From Ailanthus altissimus (Eukaryota; Streptophyta; Magnoliopsida; Sapindales; Simaroubaceae), in assembly GCA_946807835.1 (NCBI GenBank), contig OX327693.1, forward strand, positions 7,209,501 through 7,273,500: DNA of 64,000 nt, written 5' to 3'. Each line of letters starts with the position of its first letter. Position 1 is the stretch's first letter. Made by a program: the position numbers and the translations under genes. The notes under the pieces were generated by a model, which searched no databases, was not told the DNA's origin, and saw only the letters and a list, made by a program, of their open reading frames with translations. This document shows, one piece after another, positions 11,892 to 23,767 of this stretch.

Positions 11892-12108
11892 TGAAAGAAA
11901 TATAAACTGTGTATATTTCACTATGAATCTCAATACAATAGAGTCTTTATATAGGCTATGACCTATTACAAAATAAGAAAATAAAACTATACATGGTAAG
12001 AAATAATTACATATTATAAAAAGTAAGAATATTATATTATTAATAAAATTAATTTACTAAATTAAAATATATTAATAATATAATATTAATGATAATATTA
12101 CATTAATA
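11892..12108 (-). repeat. 5' LTR of Copia-2
   Basis: Begins TGAAAG on the plus strand directly after the complement of the tRNA-Met primer site (GCTCTGATACCA, 11880-11891). Same length as the partner LTR, with about 94 percent identity by eye. Confidence 0.92.
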
Positions 12109-13365
12109 ATTATGTTCAAAAAAAAAAATATTTATTTAGAATAATTATGCTTCTATGACATTATATAATAATAGTTTTTGAACCATTAGATGTGTACCAT
12201 CTCCTTTAGTTTAGTTAGACCAGTTTATTTACTCTGTCTGAGCAATGCAGTATTTTGCTGAGTGAGACCACGTTCCGCCGCTTTACTTGTGGATGAGTTA
12301 CTCCATCAGGTGAAACCATATTTGTTTCTTGTACAAGTTTGGTATGATTTTAAGTATATATATAATATATATTTTTACAGTTACGTTACATATATTTAGC
12401 TTTAAAATAGATCTTACGACAATTTATACTTCTAGATTTTTAGATTTTTAAATATGATTTTTACCTTTAGCACATATATTATAATAGATCATATTTTCAG
12501 TACAGTTTTATTAATTTTTCAACAACTAATTTCAAATTATTTTATATTACAAATTTGTATATGTACATTACACATAGTATTATTAATTATTATTAAAAAT
12601 TTATTAGTTATAATATATATAAAGTATATAATATTTTTAGATTATTTTCAATCATTGAGCCACAATCTTACTATTTTTTCTATCTTTTTATATATATTTT
12701 TAAATTATCATATAAATTTGTGTAATGCGATATAATTTTCATATTTTAAAATTGACCCACGACATGTGTAATTGTATAAATTATTATGTTTTATAATTTT
12801 ATGTATACACATATATTTTTGTTAAGATATAACTCTTTATATACACTTCCTTACTTACAATCGTTAGATCAAAATTTTGATTTGACAATGACTCAAAATA
12901 ATCCATTACTTTTTCAAATGAACCGATGTTATAAGTGGTTGTATCTGTTCATATATAATATGAAAATACCTAAACTCTATTTTAAATTTTCTTGGAAGGA
13001 CCTCTAGTTCAAATTATTGAAAGGTACTACTCAAATTAAATTATTATAGTTAAATATTGTAATTTATTATTGTAACGTTTATTTTGAGAGACTATAATTT
13101 AAATTTTGATATCTCGACCCATATCTAATTTAAGGTCCTTAAAGACTTAAATTTCTCTCCACAATAATAAAAAAAATCTCATAATATATCAACACTAAAA
13201 CTTCGAACTGTGGAAAATAAGGGAGGTGAACTGCCATCGGCTTACTAGCCTTAAGCTCATTTATCATACTTTCCCTTAGGATGCTCTTTTCATTAATCAT
13301 GGGTTTATGCCTGGCCTATGGCCAATTTTTGTGCAGCAACATTTTAATCATATTTTTTTAATTGT
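12109..13365. other. AT-rich intergenic stretch
   Basis: Very AT-rich; the open frames at 12454-12735 and 12786-13007 are low-complexity Ile/Phe/Leu strings without a family signature. A short higher-GC patch at 13200-13330 is not recognised. I see no gene here. Confidence 0.55.
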
Positions 13366-14023
13366 TTGATTGACAAACGAAAGACAAAAAGGATTAAGAA
13401 ATCTGATCTCCGTGACCAAGTTAATCTAATACCATGTCAACCCGTTTATTCAAATAGAGACCCCATCCAATTTCACTTCGAATTTGAATACGACTCTTGT
13501 AGAGAAACCGTTGGGGATTCAAACACTGACTTCTTCAACAGGGTTTGTTTCAAAGTCAACCACTCTTTTTCCACTTATCTCGACATCTTTGGATACCTAC
13601 GAGTCTACGGCCCCACGTCAGCTTTGTTCCTCGATTTCCTTGGTTTTCTCTGAACCAAAATTGGTCTTGGTCACAGAATTGCTCGCTCCTCTATTTACGA
13701 CCACAGGAACCACCTTTTTGCGGATAAGCTCTAGATGCAGAAGTCAAAACGCTGCTTTAAGGCGGGTAGCAAAGAATTTTCGGCTGGATATTGCGACAAA
13801 CAGTAAAAGGTGCTTCTTCTTAAAAAAAAAAAGGCAGCGGCTGCGGGATAGCTCCGCCTGCAGCAATAAGTATCTTAAGTTGAAATGCACGGGGATTAGG
13901 AAACCCCCGTGTAGTAAGGAGCCTGCGAAAACTCCTTATGAAATTTTTTCTCAATTTGCTCTTCATTCAATATGTGTTCAAGTAAATGATACAATAAATT
14001 ATATGTCAAGGCGTGCTAGTTAG
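13366..14023 (+). other. Unrecognised overlapping open frames
   Basis: Two overlapping plus-strand frames of 95 and 179 codons (13366-13653 and 13484-14023) lie in a patch with higher GC than its surroundings. The longer product is Ser/Thr-rich at its start and has a basic run (KKKRQR) near residue 115. I see no signal peptide, catalytic motif or splice pattern. It may be a relic of a repeat or of transferred organellar DNA, or an orphan exon; none can be chosen from sequence alone. Confidence 0.3.
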
Positions 14024-14029
14024 GCACTG

Positions 14030-14590
14030 TTATTAAAATTATTTTTATTCTTATTTTGATAATAATTAAAGTATAATAAAATTTGAGTGGTAGTATAATT
14101 TTTAAGATTTAAAAATTATTATAATTATAAAAATACACATCAAATGCAATAAACAATAAATAATGACTTTGAGTGTAATTAATAAGTAGAACGATTTTAA
14201 TCAAATGAAAGAAAAGTTGTTTATGCTTTTTGAATAGGATGTGTTTGTAGTATTTATAAAAATAAAATGTCTCTCTAAAGAGATATAATATATTTTCAAA
14301 AAACTACACTTATTAAAAGAGATAAATGACTCATTAAGAGTCATATTCTCAGCTCCCAATGTCATAATGCTCATCATTGGTGTATGCTCAACAAAAAATA
14401 AAATTTAAATGGCATCACGACACCCAGCACTAACATCGTAACGCTCAAGACTAGGGTCTACTTGAGCGCCCTTTATTTTTCTCTTTCTTTTTTCCTCTTA
14501 ATTTTTACTTTTTATTCTAATATTTTAATTTACATCAATTTATTTAAAATACACTCATAAATATCAACACATCCTTAAGACCGAATTGTA
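14030..14590. other. AT-rich spacer before LINE-2
   Basis: No gene recognised. A slightly GC-richer patch (14340-14460) contains near repeats of a CATAATGCTC/CGTAACGCTC type. The LINE homology begins after about 14590. Confidence 0.5.
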
Positions 14591-15504
14591 TGGGTGATGG
14601 GCTGAGAAGGTATGTAACAATTTGGGTTATCAACACTCTTTTCAGGTTGACAATTGTGGGGGGTGAGCTCCATGGAATGATGTATGAAATGTCATAGTGT
14701 CAGGGTTCTCTAAGTTGCATATTGAGGTTCAGGTGACAGATAACTTCGAGAATTAGTGGCGGGCAATGGGCCTTTATTGTCATCCAGTGAGACATGAACG
14801 TGTACACAGTTGGACTTTACTGCACCGATTGAAAGGTTTATCTTTCCTCCCGTTTTTTGTGTGGGTAATTTTAACGAAATATTAGCTATGCAAGATAAGT
14901 TTAAGGGTTCAGCGAATGATAGACCTTTAATGCTGGATGTCCAAACTGTTATGGATGATACTTGTCTTCTAGATTTGGGATTTGTTGGTGCGAGGATTAC
15001 TTGGAAGGGAGTGGGGCGAGGTGGTGAAGTAATCCTGGAACGTTGAGATCAAGCTATTTGCACTGAAGAATGGAAGGCCTTATTTTCGAATGCTAAGGTG
15101 TATTGTAAGGATTTTTACAGCTCTGACCATCGGGCTTTGTATATATCTTTTGAACCTATTCGGCCAAATTAAAATGGTAGATGTCATAGATTTGTCTTCG
15201 AACTGCTTTGGCTTAGGGAGCCATTATGCAGTAATGTTATAAAAAATGCTTGGACCTGTGGAGATGGATCTGTTCCTCATAAGTTGCTTGCTTGTGCTTC
15301 GGATTTACTTGCATGGCATTGTTCCAGCGAGGGTTCTATTCCGAACAAAATTCGTACAATCTGTAAAAATCTTGAGGTGTGTTTGGGGCTACCACGGGTT
15401 GATATGGCTGATTCAAAATCTTGAATAGGAGCTATAACAATTACTTTTCAAGGAGGAGCGGTATTGGTTTCAGCGAGCCTGAGTGGATTGGTTGCATTTG
15501 TTGG
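14590..15504 (+). pseudogene. LINE-2 endonuclease domain, 5' half of split LINE
   Basis: Plus-strand reading recovers the L1-like AP endonuclease: FSKLHIEVQV near 14710, then GNFNEILAMQDKF near 14864, LLDLGFVGARITWKG near 14970-15010, a degraded ERLD-like box near 15040 and SSDHRALYISFEP near 15120-15156. SDHR carries the catalytic His. The usual GDFNE box reads GNFNE, so a family acidic residue is lost. A stop at 15044 and later frameshifts inactivate it. Homology stops at 15504, where Copia-3 begins, and resumes at 20726. Confidence 0.88.
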
Positions 15505-15846
15505 TTTTATAGTTATAGCCTATATTCCAAAAATCAATCTATCACATAAAGAACTAATTAAAACAGATCAAACACACAAGAATACCGAGATTATAGTAGT
15601 TCAGTCACTCAATCGTGACTTACATTCACTTAAGCTCAACAATAAGTTCGATCTGCATTATAATGGTGAACAAAATACAGCCCTAGAGATTACAGGCGTG
15701 ACTATAAATGATCTACAACCAGACAGTGTTCAACATGAATTTACAAGAGCATTAACCCTAGCCTGCGAGATAGAACCAGAGAGAAAACCTTAGAAGACTC
15801 GAGAAGACGGCAACAAAAAATTTACCTTCAACAAATCGATTCAACA

Positions 15847-15886
<40 letters not shown>

Positions 15887-16019
15887 ACCTTAAAATGACA
15901 CCATATGATCTAGGGTTATTACCCTTATATTTGCAAAGACCAATATACTATCACTGACCAGAATGTCTTCTATACCCTTAAACATAAAATAAAATTATTT
16001 TGGGAACCATTTTTTTACA
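15505..16019 (-). repeat. 3' LTR of Copia-3
   Basis: 515 bp, ending in TTTACA before a purine-rich tract on the minus strand. It contains a TA microsatellite (about 15849-15883) that is much shorter in the partner LTR and accounts for most of the length difference. Confidence 0.9.
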
Positions 16020-16105
16020 CATTCCACATTGGTTTCAAAAGTGAATGCTCCTACCACTGTGCAGATCTTCACTTTATGCATCATAGCTCCATTATTGTGC
16101 TATGT

Positions 16106-16875
16106 TCAACCCTTGTCAATATTTAGCAAGCTTAAGCCCAGATCAAACTTGCTTCTTGGTAATACATTTGTACCTATATCTGTAGGATTATCTTCTATAG
16201 AGATTTTTTTAACAATCACTTGTCCTTTTGCAATGATATCCCTAATAAAATAAAATTTCTCATCAACATGTTTAGTTCTTTCATGATGAACAGGATTCCT
16301 ACACAACTGTAAAGCACTTTGATTGTCAATATATATAGTTACAGTTTTATTAATATATTTAATTCATTTAATAGACCCTGTAACCATATGCCTTTTTTCA
16401 CAGCTTTTGTTAAGGCAATGTACTCTACTTCTGTACTAGAAAGTGACACAATCTTTTGAAGTTGTGACTTCCAGCTTATTCAATTTTCACATAAAGTGAA
16501 ATAATATGATGTTGTTGACCTTCTTTTATCCCTGTCTCCTGCAAAATCAGAATCTACATACCTAACCAACTCAACATCACAGTTAATATTTTTATATGAA
16601 AGTCCAATATCAGTTGACCCTTTAATGTATCTTAATAACCACTTTATACCTGCCCAGTGTTCTTTCCTAGGGTTTGACATAAACCTACTTAGAACACTAA
16701 TAGAATGGGCCAAATCTGGCCTTGTACAAATCATTGAATACATGATGGATTCTACTGCATTTGAATAAGGTATAATACTCATTTCTTTCCTTTTTTTATC
16801 TGTGGAAGGGTACTGACTTGTAGAGAACTGAAAATGTGCAGCCTGGGGTATATTTACAGGTTTAGATTCAAACAT
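16106..16875 (-). pseudogene. Copia-3 RNase H
   Basis: Frame 16480-16875 contains YSNAVESIMYSMICTRPDLA and VRYVDSDFAGDRDKRRSTTS, the copia RNase H start. After frameshifts the end of the domain is at 16106-16306 and just upstream. This domain would remove the RNA template during reverse transcription. The internal stops make it non-functional. Confidence 0.88.
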
Positions 16876-16911
16876 TTTAAACTTCTTTATGACATTTTCA
16901 AGATAAGTTCT

Positions 16912-17718
16912 TTAAGATAAAAACAGTTTATGATTTCTCCTATCTTTTATAATATCAATACCCAATATTTTCTTAGCCTGTCCCAAATCTTTCATGTCAA
17001 ACTCAGATTTTAGTAAACCTTTTAACTCAATTATTTCTTGTTTATTACAGTTAGTTGATAACATATCATCAACATATAGCAAGAAATAGACTTCATCTGA
17101 GTTATTAGTTCTTTTAAAATAGAAACAGTTGTCAAAACTGCTTCTTTTAAAACCAATGTTAACTACAAAAGTATCAAACCTTTTATACCATAATCTTGGG
17201 GATTGCTTTAGTACATAAACAGATTTTTTAAGTAAACATACAGAATCAGGTTTGTCTTTATCTTCAAAACTAGGGGGTTTGTTCATATAAATGATTTTAT
17301 CTAATTTACCATGTAAAAGAGCAGTCTTAACATCCAATTGTTCCAATTCCCAACTTAAATTAAACACTAAAGATAGAATTAATCTTATAGTAGTGTATTT
17401 TACCACAGGTGAAAAGATTTCATTATAATCTATTCCCTCATTTTGTGAAAAACCCTTTGCTACCAGCCTAACTTTAAACCTAACAGGTTCAGATGGAGTA
17501 TTACCTTCTTTTATTTTATAAATCCATTTACAGTCTACTGGTTTCTGTTTTAGAGGTTTAGGTACTAAAGTCCAAGTTTTATTAAGCATTAAAGATTTCA
17601 TTTTATCACACATAGTAGCATGCCAAAAGGTTGAATACTTATTACTCGTTGCTTCATCATAGGAATTAGGGTCCTGTTCATGCATATTTTGAGCAAAAAT
17701 TAAAGCATAAGCAATCAA
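16912..17718 (-). pseudogene. Copia-3 reverse transcriptase
   Basis: The 268-codon stretch holds most of RVT_2: WHATMCDKMKSLMLNKTWTL, FKVRLVAKGFSQNEGIDYNE, LEQLDVKTALLHGKLDKIIY, VYVLKQSPRLWYKRFD and LLYVDDMLS with the intact Asp pair. A stop separates it from RNase H. The domain is close to intact, but there is no continuous polyprotein to deliver it. Confidence 0.92.
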
Positions 17719-17823
17719 ATCATATGAATTAAATTTAGAGGAAAGTTTAGTTTGTCTTCTTTCCCTATCTCTAGCTAACTAATAGGTATCTAAAGTTGGA
17801 CCCTCTATTTTAGATATATGACT

Positions 17824-18615
17824 CTATTGACTTTCATTGAGTGGATGATTTAGATCACTACCAATTAATTTTTCTGTGTCAGTAAACTGAGGTGGTGGGA
17901 TTTCCACCTCAAGATGAGCCATCTCTTTTTTAAAGGGTGTAACAGGTTGCTGACTAGTACTGTTTTTCCCTGTATTTTCACTAATGGACTTTAAACAAGG
18001 CATTTCAGCTTCATTAAAGACAACATCTCTACTAGTTATTACTTTTACACCTGGACTATCTCTTAACCAGAGTCTATATCCCTTAATTCCTTCAGGATAT
18101 CCTAGGAACACACATTTATTAGATCTAGGTTCACATTTATCCTCAGATTTATGTGCATATGCAGCACAACAAAAAATTCTTAGGTGAAAATAACTAGGCG
18201 GCTTTCTTAACCATAATTCCTTAGGGGTCTTAAAGTCTATTGCACTAGAAGGTGATCTGTTTACAAGATAGCAAGCTGTATTAAGAGTTTCTCCCCAAAA
18301 TTTTTTATTCAAACTAGAGCTAATCAACATACATCTTATTTTATTTAATAATGTTTTGTTCATTCCTTTAGCAATACCATTTTGTTGGGGTGTGTACTTA
18401 CCTGTTCTATGCCTTAAAATACCATTTTCTTTATAAAAGTTATTAAACTCTTCATTACAGAATTCCAGACCATTATCAGTTTTAAAAGCCTTTAGACATT
18501 TTCCAGTTTGTTTTTCAACTAACTGTTTCCATTGCTTAAATTTTATAAAGGTATCACTTTTATGCTTAAGCAAATAGACCTGTGATGTTTTAGAATAATC
18601 ATCTATTATGGACAT
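17824..18615 (-). pseudogene. Copia-3 integrase core
   Basis: Begins inside the core (MSIIDDYSKTSQVYLLKHKS) and includes KTDNGLEFCNEEF with the second catalytic Asp, then TPQQNGIAKGMNKTLL. In that last box the usual catalytic Glu (as in AER) is Lys. The post-core region follows (CVFLGYPEGIKGYRLW). The loss of Glu predicts a dead integrase even apart from the broken frame. Confidence 0.92.
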
Positions 18616-18719
18616 AAAATATCTGTTACCTCCATGAGTAGCAGTGTTTATGGGTCTTTAAAGGTCAGCATGAGCATATTCTAAGATGTCTTTAGATCTA
18701 TAAGAACTAATTTTAAAAT

Positions 18720-20098
18720 TTAGTCTCTGTTACTTACCCAAAACACATTGTTCACAGAACTGAATTTTGGTAATTCTATCATTACTAAGAATACCCTATT
18801 TCTAAGTTCATATAAACCTAGGTTTCTGATATAACCAAGTCTTTTATGCCACATGTCTGTTCTATCTAAATCCTGGGATACAACAGCAATATTAGGTTTG
18901 ATTAATGTTTTACCTTGTAATATATATAAACCATTTTGTTTTTGACCATTCATTACAACTAATGATCCATGTGTGATCCTTAATAATCCATTCTCTAGTT
19001 TGCATGTGTATCCACCTTCATCCAAGACCCCTAAAAAGATTAAATTTCTTTTTAAATCTGGAATGTACCTGACATTCTCTAAAGCAATATTATTCTCATC
19101 AAATATTTTGATGATTATGGTTCCTATACCTTCAAATTTACATGGCTAATTATTGCCCATTAGAACACTTCCTCCATCACAGCTTTCAAAACTTTTAAAC
19201 TAGTGCTTCTTAGGACACATGTGATATGAGCAACCTAAATCTAAAACCCATTCATCTAAATTTTCTTGTTCAGAAATTGTAAGTGCATCAGTACTTTTAT
19301 ACCCATCAGTGACAACAGATGCTTCAGTCTTATCATTTGTTTTCTCTTCTTTTTGTTTCTTAAGCCATTTATAACAATATTTGTTAATATGTCCTTTTTT
19401 ATTACAGAAAAAACATCTTTTAGATCTTGTCCTAGACTTTGATCTAGATTTACCCCTAAATGTATTTTTAACATCCCTTTTATCATTCCTGCCTCTTACA
19501 AATAGGTTTTCACCACCACTGTTATTCCTTTTTTCTTATTTGAGTTCTTGTTCTTTAGACCTTAAGGCAGTTAGACAGTCATTTAGGGTCAGTGACTCAA
19601 GTCCATATTCAATGGTCGATTTAACATCATTAAAGGTTGATGGCAAAGAATTCAATAAGATTGTGGCCTAGTTCTCATCACTGATTATTTCCCCGGTATT
19701 GGCTAGGTCCATACAAATTTTCTTAAAGTCATCTAAGTTTTCTTCAAGTCCTTTATTGTAATCTATTTTAAAACCAAATAATCTTTCTTTAATTAAAATC
19801 TTACTAGATAAGAATTTTGAAATGTAAAGAGATTTGATCTTACCCTAGAGACCAGTCACTGTGGTCTTTTTGTTCACCTGCCAAAGGACGTTGTCAGCAA
19901 ACTGAAGAACTATAGTGCTGTAGGCAGTCTCATTTATCTCAGCTATCTATTCTGGTTTCATGGTTTCTTCCAAGATGATAGAGTCTGTTAAAGCCTTCGA
20001 TAACTTTTGTTGAACTAGAAGAGCTTTCATTTTCTTCTACCACAAGGCAAAATCATCGTGCCCATCGAACCGGTTAACCTCAAACCTTGTCGAAGTCA
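18720..20098 (-). pseudogene. Copia-3 gag, protease and integrase zinc region
   Basis: Frame 18720-19025 holds the pre-integrase segment (MWHKRLGYIRNLGLYELRNR). Just upstream, near 19200-19270, lies the protease region EWVLDLGCSYHMCP, where D-S-G has become D-L-G. A complete CCHC zinc knuckle (RCFFCNKKGHINKYC) lies at about 19365-19415. Gag continues to its start near 20098 with several stops. This ordering is standard for copia. Confidence 0.85.
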
Positions 20099-20214
20099 TG
20101 ATTCTTGAAATTCTTGAATCGATTCTTTAGCACACACGAAGGTCTCAGAAGGAAAAAAAATGGTAAGTATTAGAAAAAGTTTTAGAAACCCTAAAAAAGA
20201 AAAGCAATCCAACA

Positions 20215-20227
20215 GGCTCTGATACCA
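20215..20227 (-). other. Primer-binding site of Copia-3
   Basis: The minus strand reads TGGTATCAGAGCC one base inside the 5' LTR, the same tRNA-Met-type primer used by Copia-1 and Copia-2. Confidence 0.9.
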
Positions 20228-20228
20228 C

Positions 20229-20725
20229 TGTTATAGTTATAGCCTATATTCTAAGAATCAATCTATCACATAAAGAACCAATCAAAACAGATCAAACACA
20301 CAAGAACACTGAGATTATAGTGGTTCAGTCACTCAACCGTGACCTATATCTATTTGAGCTCAACAATAAGCCCGATCTGCACTATAATGGTGAACAAAAT
20401 ACAACCATAGAGATTACAGGTGTGATTATACATGATCTACAACTAGACAGGGTTCAACACGAATTTACAAGAGCATTAACCTTAACCTGCGAGATAGAAC
20501 CAGAGAGAAAACCCGAGAAGACTCGAGAAGACGGCAACAAAAAATTTACCTTCAACAAATCGACTTAACAGAATATATATATATATATAGTAACCTTAAA
20601 ATGACACAGTATGACCTAGGGTTATTACCCTTACATTTGCAAAAACCAATATACCCTCGCTGACCAGAATGTCTTCTATGCCCTTAAACATAAAATGATA
20701 TTTCTTTGGGAACCATTTTTCTACA
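20229..20725 (-). repeat. 5' LTR of Copia-3
   Basis: 497 bp beginning TGTTATAG and ending TCTACA on the plus strand, aligned along its length with 15505-16019. It adjoins the primer-binding site at 20215-20227. Confidence 0.92.
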
Positions 20726-22060
20726 GTGAGGATCAAAACTCGAAGTATTTTCGTGCAAGGGCTTCCAAGTGGTGGGAAAAAAATGACATTGATGGCTTCT
20801 TTAATTCTTTAGGTGTTTGCTATGAAACAGTAAGGGAAATTACTAAAATTATTTGTGGCCACTTTCAGGAACTTTTTCGTTCAACTAAACTAAACTTGGA
20901 AATGATGGCATCTTTGTTTTTAGATTTTCCAACATGGTTATCTACTTTTTCAGTCTTGTGTCTGGATGAGGCTTTTACAGCTACTAAATTTTACAATGTT
21001 ATGTTCTTTATGGGTACTCATAAGGCACCTGGCTCTGATGGTTTTCATGCAACATTTTTTCTAGCAGAGCTAGGATACTGTAGGAGTGTAGGTCATAAAT
21101 TTTTTCCTTTGGGTTTTAAATACGAACAAGTCCCTAGATAGTGTAAACCAAACTAATATGGTTCTGATTCCAAAAATCAATGGCTCAACATCGGTTAAGG
21201 ACTTTAGACCAATCAATCTCTGTAATATCATTTACAAGATAATTTCTAATCGACTATAGTTTGTATTGTCTAAGGTAATTTATGGGAGCTACAGTGCTTT
21301 TTTACCGAGCCGATTGATCTCTGATAATTTAATAGTGGGTTTTGAACTCATGCATTCTATTTAGGAGAGGCGGTTTGGGGCGGTGGGCTGTATGGCATTG
21401 AAGTTAGACATGAGCAAGGTCTATTACAGAGTGAAATGGTATTTTCTTTGGTTTATGCTTTACCAGATGAGGTTTCCAGATCATTAGGTGCTACTGGTTT
21501 TTAAGTGTCTCTCTATAGTTGAATTCTCCTTCATTATTAATGGTGTAGTTTCATTCTTAGTTAAACCTTCAGAAGGCCTTAGACAAGGTTGTCTTTTATC
21601 GCAGTATTTGTTCTTGGTATGTATTAAGGGTTTTTCTTATTTGCTTAATAAGGGGGAGGAATTTGAAAATTTTAGTGGTTTTGCATGCTCACGTAATAGT
21701 TCACAGGCTGATCATTTTTTCTTTGCAGATGATACTCATTTTCTATCGATCCACTACTTCAGATGTTTTTATTGTTACAAACATTATTACTTCTTATGTG
21801 GAGGTTTTTGGACAAGAGATTAATTTGCAGAAATCTATAGTTTCCTTCAACCCTAATACAAAGGTTGATATTCAGTAGGCTATCTTTGTTATGGGTGTTT
21901 CACATTAAGCCTCATGAACTCTACCTAGGTGTCCATTCTCTTATTTGAAGAATTAAAAGAGTCTTATTCCAATATATTATTAATCGAGTATGAAGTCAGC
22001 TTCAGTTGTGGAAATCAAAGCTTTTTTCTTTTTTAGGGGAGTGATCGTGGTGAGCTTCAG
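20726..22060 (+). pseudogene. LINE-2 reverse transcriptase, 3' half of split LINE
   Basis: LINE homology resumes with DQNSKYFRARASKWWEKNDI at 20732 and runs through HKAPGSDGFHATFF, RPINLCNIIYKIISNRL near 21208, EGLRQGCLLSQYLFL near 21570, and the catalytic box FADDTHF near 21722-21742. It reaches the thumb region (YLGVHSL, then LQLWKSKAF near 22005). Both palm Asp residues are present. Frameshifts and stops (for example near 21141 and 21257) show decay. Confidence 0.9.
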
Positions 22061-22064
22061 GAAA

Positions 22065-22505
22065 TAGACAAACTATTTTCCACACGCCATTTAACTCCAA
22101 GTGTAAGAAGATCTCATCCCCACAAAATACTATACTAAAGAAAGGATCCACCATATCCCTGAAGCTTCCATGAAGACTTAAAAAGAAAATACTTACCTTT
22201 TAGAATCCTGGAAGCCAAGGAATCTTGGTTAGTAAGAATTCTCCATCCCTTGCTTTGCCAACATAGCTCTGTTAAATAAAGTTAAATCCCTAATTAAACC
22301 CAAACTCCCATCTTGTTTAAGTAAGTACACCAAATCCCATATGAGCCAATTTATTCTTCCAATAGCGCCATTATACCCCACCAAAACCGTCTGATCAAGG
22401 AGGTAATCTTATCAAAGAATTGAAGATGGCAACCCGGAAGATAGACACAAGTAAGAATTGCCTTATTTTTAGATCCCTGGATCCCCTGGCCACCCTTTTT
22501 TAAAC
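22065..22505 (-). pseudogene. LINE-2 internal segment in inverted orientation
   Basis: The minus strand, read from 22505 to 22065, encodes the LINE region expected next after the plus-strand part. It gives KNKAILTCVYLPG, ITSLIRRFWWG, FNRAMLAKQGWRILTNQDSL, ASRILKGKYF and SILWGRDLL, with frame changes. The plus-strand copy stops at a VLIK-like position just before this segment and resumes later with the zinc region. It is therefore best read as an inversion inside one LINE, with some sequence lost on its far side. Confidence 0.8.
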
Positions 22506-22509
22506 CTAT

Positions 22510-23576
22510 CACCCTTAACTATGGCAATGATCTTTACAAAGTCTCTGATGTAATTCTACATAGTGGTGTTTGGAATTTGCCTTTGCTTCATACTTTGTTA
22601 ATCTATTTGGCACTTTGGGGTTTGGATGTTACACGGCAGTATAGACGATGTTTGGTGGGAGAGGAATCTGTTCGGCATGCTCTATTTACATGTTCCTACT
22701 CAAGTGCAGTTTGGGATGTAAGTTTATTTGCAAGAATGCTGTTCTCTTTTGAAGAGGGTCAGTTTAATGATATGCTGTTTGAGATGGTGAAAGATGCGCC
22801 CCTTGAAGAGGTTGAATGCATATGTATGCTGCTGTGGAAGTGTTGGTATGCATGCAATATGCAGTTGTTTCAAAATGTTGTCTTCACATCGAGAGAGCTA
22901 ATTGATTCTGCGAAATTTTTGTTGTATGAGTATCATTCTGCAAAACCGATCTTAAGTCCAATAGTGGCCGAGGATCTGATCATGTGGTGAGGACGAGAAC
23001 GAAGGCATGACGTGATCCATTTTGGGTTCTGGTGGAAGCTCTTTTCCTAGGGGCTCAGGGCATTGGTCAACTATTACTGTAGGTCGATTGAAAGCCAATT
23101 TTGATGCTACCCTTTGATCCCGACAAGCAAACAACTAGTTTAGGTATGGTGATTCGAGATGATTCAGGTGTGGTATGGTTTGCTTTCACTAAAACTCTTA
23201 TTGGGATGTTTTTGCCCTTAATTACTGAAAGCTTAATTTTTTTTTACGGTGTCTCATTAGCCTTAGCAAATAATTGTTCTATGGACATTATTGAGCTTGA
23301 CTTCCTCAATGTTGTTCATGCTTTGAATAAGTAGTCATTTTCAAGAGTGGAAGGCGATATTCTTACTTCTATGTTTCATCAGCTTAATAATCTGAAAGAT
23401 GTTACTTGTTCTTATGTTCGACATAATGACAATACTGTGGCTCATTTCTTGACTTAGTGTTTGTAATCATGTCGAGATGGTGTGGCTACATTCCATGCCT
23501 TGCATCTTGAGTCAATAAATTTTTGCCGCTACTTCTTATCAATGATAATTAACATTTCTTCTTTCAAAAAAAAAAT
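22510..23576 (+). pseudogene. LINE-2 zinc-binding and RNase H-like C-terminus with poly(A)
   Basis: Plus-strand frame 22577-22990 carries RRCLVGEESVRHALFTCSYS and AVWDVS, the zf-RVT pattern. Then follows the RNase H-like domain found at the end of many plant LINEs: ANFDATL near 23095, LGMVIRDDSGVVW near 23140, ITESLIFFYGVSLALAN and VRHNDNTVAHFL near 23430. An A-rich tail at about 23566-23576 marks the LINE 3' end. Stops occur near 23116 and 23332. It is a relic. Confidence 0.85.
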
Positions 23577-23767
23577 AGTCCTGGAAATTATATAAACAAG
23601 TTTGATAAATTCATAAAAGAAAATGCAAGACAATTTCTTTCAAAAGTTCAATTTATTCAAGATCAAATAACTAGACTTGGTTTGAGTTTTTCACTTTGAA
23701 CAAGTCTCTATGGCATTGTCCTGCAGCTTCTTAAATATTGCATATCACATTGAAGAAAAGTAAATGC
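23577..23767 (-). other. 3' flank of RNase T2-like copy A
   Basis: AT-rich sequence downstream of the copy A stop codon. It is alignable with 43441-43609 downstream of copy B; both contain GCATTGTCCTGCAG. It is probably the 3' UTR and flank inherited through duplication. The LINE-2 tail abuts its far end. Confidence 0.6.

Larger units (their letters stand above)
6740..12108 (-). mobile_element. Copia-2: full-length inactive Ty1/copia element
   Basis: Two 217-bp LTRs (6740-6956 and 11892-12108) flank a minus-strand internal region. From its 5' end this has primer site, long leader, gag, protease, integrase, RT and RNase H. The LTRs differ at about 12 of 217 positions by eye, so the insertion is not recent. 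Flanking 5-mers ATTAC (6735-6739) and ATTAT (12109-12113) are a near-matching target duplication. The frame is broken at several points and integrase catalytic residues are altered. Confidence 0.95.
15505..20725 (-). mobile_element. Copia-3: Ty1/copia element nested inside LINE-2
   Basis: LTRs at 15505-16019 and 20229-20725 flank a minus-strand copia interior. The primer site complement GGCTCTGATACCA (20215-20227) sits next to the right LTR, which is the 5' LTR. The element interrupts the LINE coding sequence: the residues before 15505 and after 20726 are consecutive parts of the LINE linker. LTRs are roughly 90 percent identical by eye. Flanking 5-mers (GTTGG and GTGAG) match only weakly as target duplications. 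Confidence 0.95.

Noticed and set aside
12454..13007. Hydrophobic frames as membrane proteins
   Set aside because: Low-complexity AT-rich sequence gives Ile/Phe/Leu strings by chance; no promoter, splice or family evidence.
15849..15883. TA repeat as a regulatory or origin element
   Set aside because: It is a simple microsatellite inside the Copia-3 LTR with a shorter version in the partner LTR.
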